Source: Bisbaumannia sp015645095 (GTDB lineage: Bacteria; Pseudomonadota; Gammaproteobacteria; Pseudomonadales; Halomonadaceae). Taken from it: 64,000 bases of DNA. Both the position numbers and the translations under genes were made by a program. Positions 60,972 to 64,000 of the stretch are shown one piece after another; within the stretch, counting starts at the first letter, position 1; every line of letters begins with the position of its first letter. The notes beneath the pieces were generated by a model that saw nothing but the letters and a program-made list of their open reading frames with translations, was not told the DNA's origin and ran no database searches. The DNA is taken from positions 2,852,001-2,916,000 of the forward strand of contig CP141893.1 of the NCBI GenBank assembly GCA_036871055.1. Reading direction: 5' to 3'.

Positions 60972-61424
60972 CGTCCCGAGGGAGGGGATCCCCCCTCCCG
61001 ATCACGCCGATTCCCCCTCGCCATAGCCCCCGCATAGCCCCCGCACAACCCCCGCCCGCCCGGCGCCTGGATTCCCACGAAACTTCCACGCCGGCACGAC
61101 TTACCCCCACCCCGGCGCTTGTCCACATAATCTGTGGATAACACTGTTCACAACCTTGAGACAAGGCTCAGCAGACGCCATGACAAGGGGGTTACGCTTA
61201 GATTGCTCAATTTTTAGCCATTTATAAGCTATTGATTTTAAACAAATAAAATAAGAATTGCCGCAACCATGCGGGTCGCCGCCGGGTTGTGCACAGGATG
61301 ACAGAAGAATGACAGCCGAGGTGGACAACTCGAGAAGGTTGTCAAGCCCGAGAAGGGAGAATTCGAGGAGAAAGCTGGCCGGAAAGCTCCCGCGTGGATC
61401 GGGGCCGACCCGGAATCGAGAGAC
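60972..61424. other. Non-coding region with DnaA-box pair and AT-rich block
   Basis: About 450 bp without a plausible gene. TTGTCCACA-TAATC-TGTGGATAA (61119-61141) places a near-perfect and a perfect DnaA box as an inverted pair 5 bp apart. A strongly AT-rich stretch follows at 61208-61258, then TTGTGCACA (61287-61295) and the dyad GACAAC-N8-GTTGTC near 61325. Short frames here have unlike codon use and no starts with ribosome-binding sites. Confidence 0.65.
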
Positions 61425-61444
61425 AAAAAAAACGCCTTTCGGCG
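61425..61444 (-). terminator. Terminator of the tRNA-Ala/tRNA-Glu transcript
   Basis: On the minus strand CGCC-GAAA-GGCG is a short stem with a stable tetraloop followed by eight T residues, 28 bp past tRNA-Glu. Confidence 0.8.
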
Positions 61445-61472
61445 CCGGTCTTGCTTGGGGTGGTGTGGAAAG

Positions 61473-61548
61473 TGGCGTCCCATAGGGGGTTCGAACCCCT
61501 GTTACCGCCGTGAAAGGGCGGTGTCCTAGACCACTAGACGAATGGGAC
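61473..61548 (-). tRNA. tRNA-Glu (UUC)
   Basis: A 76-nt cloverleaf with encoded CCA. The acceptor stem GTCCCAT/ATGGGAC, anticodon loop CTTTCAC (anticodon TTC) and T arm GGGGTTCGAACCCC are clear. It is second in the tRNA-Ala/tRNA-Glu transcript and close to gltX, whose product charges this tRNA. Confidence 0.96.
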
Positions 61549-61572
61549 GCATCTTCCAGACTCTCGAGATGT

Positions 61573-61648
61573 TGGTGGAGCCTAGCGGGATCGAACCGCT
61601 GACCTCAACACTGCCAGTGTTGCGCTCTCCCAGCTGAGCTAAGGCCCC
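61573..61648 (-). tRNA. tRNA-Ala (GGC)
   Basis: A 76-nt cloverleaf with encoded CCA. Acceptor GGGGCCT/AGGCTCC (one G-T pair), D arm AGCTCAGCTGGGAGAGC, anticodon stem CAACA/TGTTG with loop CTGGCAG (anticodon GGC) and T arm GCGGTTCGATCCCGC. It lies 24 bp upstream of tRNA-Glu on the same strand. Confidence 0.96.
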
Positions 61649-61670
61649 GCATCTCGTTAAGACGAGGCGT

Positions 61671-61699
61671 ATAATACTGATTCCCCTCATCTTCGTCAA
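61671..61699 (-). promoter_or_regulatory. Promoter of the tRNA operon
   Basis: On the minus strand TTGACG (61694-61699), a 17-bp spacer and TATTAT (61671-61676), followed by a GC-rich ACGCCTC discriminator typical of stringently controlled stable-RNA promoters. Confidence 0.85.
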
Positions 61700-61710
61700 C
61701 ACCTTTTTAA

Positions 61711-61870
61711 AGCTGGAAGCTGGAAGCTGGAAGCTGGAAGCTGGAAGCTGGAAGCTGGAAGCTGGAAGCTGGAAGCTGGAAGCTGGATAGCAGCCTAAAT
61801 GGCACCGCCTCCGAGGCAAGACCTCGGAGGCGGTTGTTCTTCCAGCTTCAAGCTGAAGGCTTCAAGCTCC
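61711..61870. repeat. Heptanucleotide-array/hairpin element, copy 2 (11 units)
   Basis: Eleven perfect AGCTGGA units (61711-61787, 77 bp) are followed by TAGCAGCCTAAATG, a perfect 13-bp hairpin (61804-61834) and the tail TTCCAGCTTCAAGCTGAAGG. It is the same composite as at 3200-3324 but with five more units, in the same orientation, again just past the 3' end of a minus-strand gene. The array lies immediately upstream of the tRNA promoter. Confidence 0.9.
61804..61834 (-). terminator. Hairpin at the gltX 3' end inside repeat copy 2
   Basis: ACCGCCTCCGAGG-CAAGA-CCTCGGAGGCGGT is a perfect 13-bp stem 52 bp past the gltX stop. On minus it lacks a T run, so termination may be partial. Confidence 0.55.
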
Positions 61871-61886
61871 GTGCGAAACCGGTGGC

Positions 61887-63365
61887 TTACAGCTCGTTGT
61901 ACTCTTTTTCGAGGCGCTTGGCCTGCTTCTTGGAGACGCCGCCCAGCACGGCGATGGCGTGGCGCAACCGGGCGCGGGTCATGTCCGAGCCGAGAATCGC
62001 CATGGCATCCAGCACCGAGGTGGAGGTGGCGGAGCCGGTCACGGCGATAAACACCGGGGCCAGGAAGGCCTTCATCTTCAGCTCGAAGACCTCGGCCAGG
62101 GCCTTGACCTCTACCAGCAGGCTCTCCTTGTCCCAGCGCGAGACGCCTTCCAGGCGCCACACCAGGAACTGCAGCAGGCGCACCAGCTCGTCGCGCTCCA
62201 GCTTGACGCTCGCGAAGCTGGACTCGTCGATGGCCGGCAGGCCGGAGAAGAAGTGGCCCGCCAGCGGCATCACCTCGGAGAGGGTCTCCACCCGCGGGCG
62301 CACCTGGGGGAGGATCTCCCGCACATAGGCCTCGTTGAAGGCCCAGTCGCGCAGCGCCTGGAGGAAGGCGGCATCGTCCAGGTCCTCGCGGATATAGAGG
62401 CCGTTGAGCCAGGTCAGCTTCTCCAGGTCGAAGACCGGGCCACCCAGGGAGACCCGCTCCACGTCGAAGTGGGCCATCATCTCGTCGAGGGAGAACTTCT
62501 CCCGCTCGTCGGGCATCGACCAGCCCATGCGGCCCAGGTAGTTGGTGACCGCCTGGGGCAGGAAGCCCATGCGCCGGTAGTAGTTGATGGAGGTCGGGTT
62601 CTTGCGCTTGGAGAGCTTCGACTTGTCCGGGTTGCGCAGCAGCGGCATATGGCACAGCTCCGGCATCTCCCAGCCGAAGTACTCGTAGAGCAGCTGGTGC
62701 TTGGGCGCCGAGTTGATCCACTCCTCGCCGCGCAGCACATGGGTGATGCCCATCAGGTGGTCGTCCACCACGTTGGCCAGGTGGTAGGTGGGCATGCCGT
62801 CGGACTTGAGCAGGATCTGGGCATCCACCTGGGCCCAGTCCACCTCGATCACCCCACGCAGGCGGTCTTTGACCCGGCAGGTGCCCTCGGTGGGGACTCG
62901 CATGCGCACCACATAGGGCCAGCCCTCCCGCTCACGGCGCGCCACCTCCTCCTCGGGCAGGGCCAGGTCAGCGGGCTTGAGGGCCATCTGCAGGCCGGCG
63001 GCCTTGCGCGACTCGCGCAGCTCGTCGAGCTCCTCGCTGGTGCGGTAGCACTTGAAGGCGTGGCCGGCGTCCAGCAGCTGCCGGGCATACTCGGCATAGA
63101 TATCGCCCCGCTCGCTCTGGCGGTAGGGGCCATGGGGGCCACCCACGTCGGGCCCCTCGTCCCACTCCAGGCCCAGCCAGCGCAGGGAGTCGAGGATCAT
63201 CTGCTCCGACTCCGGGGTGGAGCGCTCGCGATCGGTATCCTCGATGCGCAGGATGAACTGACCGCCCTGCTGGCGGGCGAAGCAGAGGTTGAACAGGGCG
63301 ATGTAGGCGGTGCCCACATGGGGGTCGCCGGTGGGGGACGGCGCGATACGGGTACGTACGGTCAT
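61887..63365 (-). CDS. gltX: Glutamyl-tRNA synthetase
   Basis: A 492-residue class I synthetase that charges tRNA-Glu. N-terminal RIAPSPTGDPHVGTAY carries the HIGH-type motif (HVGT), RIEDTDRERS binds the amino acid, and SKLSKRKNPTSI is the KMSKS-type loop. The C-terminal helical anticodon-binding domain ends KKQAKRLEKEYNEL. The start MTVRTRIAP at 63365 matches homologues; an ATG four codons earlier (63377) is possible. Confidence 0.95.
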   Translation of the reverse strand: MTVRTRIAPSPTGDPHVGTAYIALFNLCFARQQGGQFILRIEDTDRERSTPESEQMILDSLRWLGLEWDEGPDVGGPHGPYRQSERGDIYAEYARQLLDAGHAFKCYRTSEELDELRESRKAAGLQMALKPADLALPEEEVARREREGWPYVVRMRVPTEGTCRVKDRLRGVIEVDWAQVDAQILLKSDGMPTYHLANVVDDHLMGITHVLRGEEWINSAPKHQLLYEYFGWEMPELCHMPLLRNPDKSKLSKRKNPTSINYYRRMGFLPQAVTNYLGRMGWSMPDEREKFSLDEMMAHFDVERVSLGGPVFDLEKLTWLNGLYIREDLDDAAFLQALRDWAFNEAYVREILPQVRPRVETLSEVMPLAGHFFSGLPAIDESSFASVKLERDELVRLLQFLVWRLEGVSRWDKESLLVEVKALAEVFELKMKAFLAPVFIAVTGSATSTSVLDAMAILGSDMTRARLRHAIAVLGGVSKKQAKRLEKEYNEL

Positions 63366-63498
63366 CTCGGAATCCATTGGCTAGAGAGGTGATGTCCTGG
63401 TGGGCGATTATACGCACTCCCCCCCTCCCCAGCAGCCACCGGAACCCGAGATGCGTCAGACGGTCACCTGCATAGCGAAACGACGCAAGGAGTGCCCC

Positions 63499-64000
63499 AT
63501 GCTACCCAACCTGCCCGATGCCTTTACCGCCCTGGTGACCGGCGCCTCCGGCGCCATCGGCGATGCGGTGGTTCGCGCCCTGCTGGCCGATTCCCGCCCC
63601 GCCCGGGTCATCGCCGTGAGTCGCCGCCCGCGCCCCGGCGATCTCGCCGACGCCCGGCTGACCTGGCTCGAGGCCGATGTGGAGCGCGAGGCGGGGCGCC
63701 GGGCCATCGCCGAGACCCTGGCCGACACCCCGCTGCACCTCTGGTTCAATGCCATCGGTATCCTGCACGAGGGCGCGACCTTTCCGGAAAAGCGCCTGGA
63801 GGAGCTCGATGAGGCCGCCTTGCAGCATCTCTATCGGGTCAATGCCATCACCCCGGCCTTGCTGCTCCAGGCGCTGCTGCTGGCCCTCAAGGGACAGCAT
63901 CCGGCCCTGATCGCCAGCCTCTCGGCGCGGGTCGGTTCGATCGAGGACAACCGCCTGGGCGGCTGGTACGGCTACCGGGCCAGCAAGGCTGCCCATAACA
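63499..64000 (+). CDS. Short-chain dehydrogenase/reductase, partial (C-terminus outside window)
   Basis: The ATG at 63499 follows AAGGAGTGCCCC and opens 167 codons to the window end. The Rossmann motif is LVTGASGAIGDAVVRALL (TGxxxGxG-type), LEADVE follows strand 3, NAIG replaces the classic NNAG, and the active site is Ser in IASLSARVGS with YGYRASK (Tyr and Lys of YxxxK). The pattern resembles small CsgA/FabG-like SDRs of unknown substrate. Divergent from gltX. Confidence 0.88.
   Translation, partial: MLPNLPDAFTALVTGASGAIGDAVVRALLADSRPARVIAVSRRPRPGDLADARLTWLEADVEREAGRRAIAETLADTPLHLWFNAIGILHEGATFPEKRLEELDEAALQHLYRVNAITPALLLQALLLALKGQHPALIASLSARVGSIEDNRLGGWYGYRASKAAHN

Noticed and set aside
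61119..61295. Chromosomal replication origin
   Set aside because: Only two good DnaA boxes and no dnaA, dnaN, rpmH, gidA or parAB nearby; kept as a DnaA-site finding, not called an origin.

Overview
The window is about 64 kb of GC-rich chromosome from a heterotrophic gammaproteobacterium. The best guess is the Halomonadaceae (Halomonas or a relative). Support comes from Pseudomonas/Halomonas-type gene orders (sdhCDAB-sucAB-lpd-sucCD next to gltA, gts glucose ABC operon, nagE/nagF PTS genes, siaABCD), a BCCT compatible-solute carrier and GC-rich third codon positions. This is inference from gene content, not a phylogeny. No phage, insertion sequence, rRNA operon or CRISPR array was found.

Layout. 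1-6.7 kb: edge of a TVP38-like membrane protein gene, exported MsrA, a divergent ynfM-like MFS/LysR pair, an NlpC/P60 lipoprotein and a large DUF1266 protein. 6.7-17.7 kb: a six-gene minus-strand operon (ketoglutaric-semialdehyde dehydrogenase, M19-like protein without its usual metal ligands, BCCT transporter, an unrecognised 585-residue protein, a DUF3726-like protein, RidA) divergent from a LysR gene, which is followed by gabD-gabT. This looks like an uncharacterised route for import and breakdown of a quaternary amine or imino compound and is the most novel locus here. 17.7-25.1 kb: small membrane proteins, DUF924, a sodium:sugar-type symporter, an MFS carrier, ycjX-ycjF and a universal stress protein.

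25.1-40.3 kb is a sugar-uptake island on the minus strand. It holds a two-component system (gtsR/gtsS-like) followed by the glucose-type ABC operon gtsA-B-C-malK, a HAD phosphatase, and a GlcNAc operon nagQ(GntR)-nagA-nagB-II(SIS)-nagF(EIIA-HPr-EI)-nagE(EIIC-EIIB-EIIB). Together these give glucose uptake through ABC transport and GlcNAc uptake through PTS, ending at fructose-6-phosphate.

40.4-46.7 kb: RNase II and the siaABCD c-di-GMP signalling operon. 46.7-60 kb: the TCA block, sdhCDAB-sucAB-lpd-sucCD on minus and gltA on plus, firing from a shared 400-bp intergenic region. 60-64 kb: a 3-hydroxyisobutyrate-dehydrogenase-like gene, a 500-bp non-coding stretch with paired DnaA boxes and an AT-rich block, tRNA-Ala and tRNA-Glu, gltX, and the start of a short-chain dehydrogenase gene.

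Recurring non-coding themes are a heptanucleotide/hairpin element present twice (6 and 11 repeat units), intercistronic hairpin pairs, gene-terminal partial duplications at ycjF and siaD, and A-rich AAnAAnAA-like motifs at ribosome-binding sites of several uptake genes.
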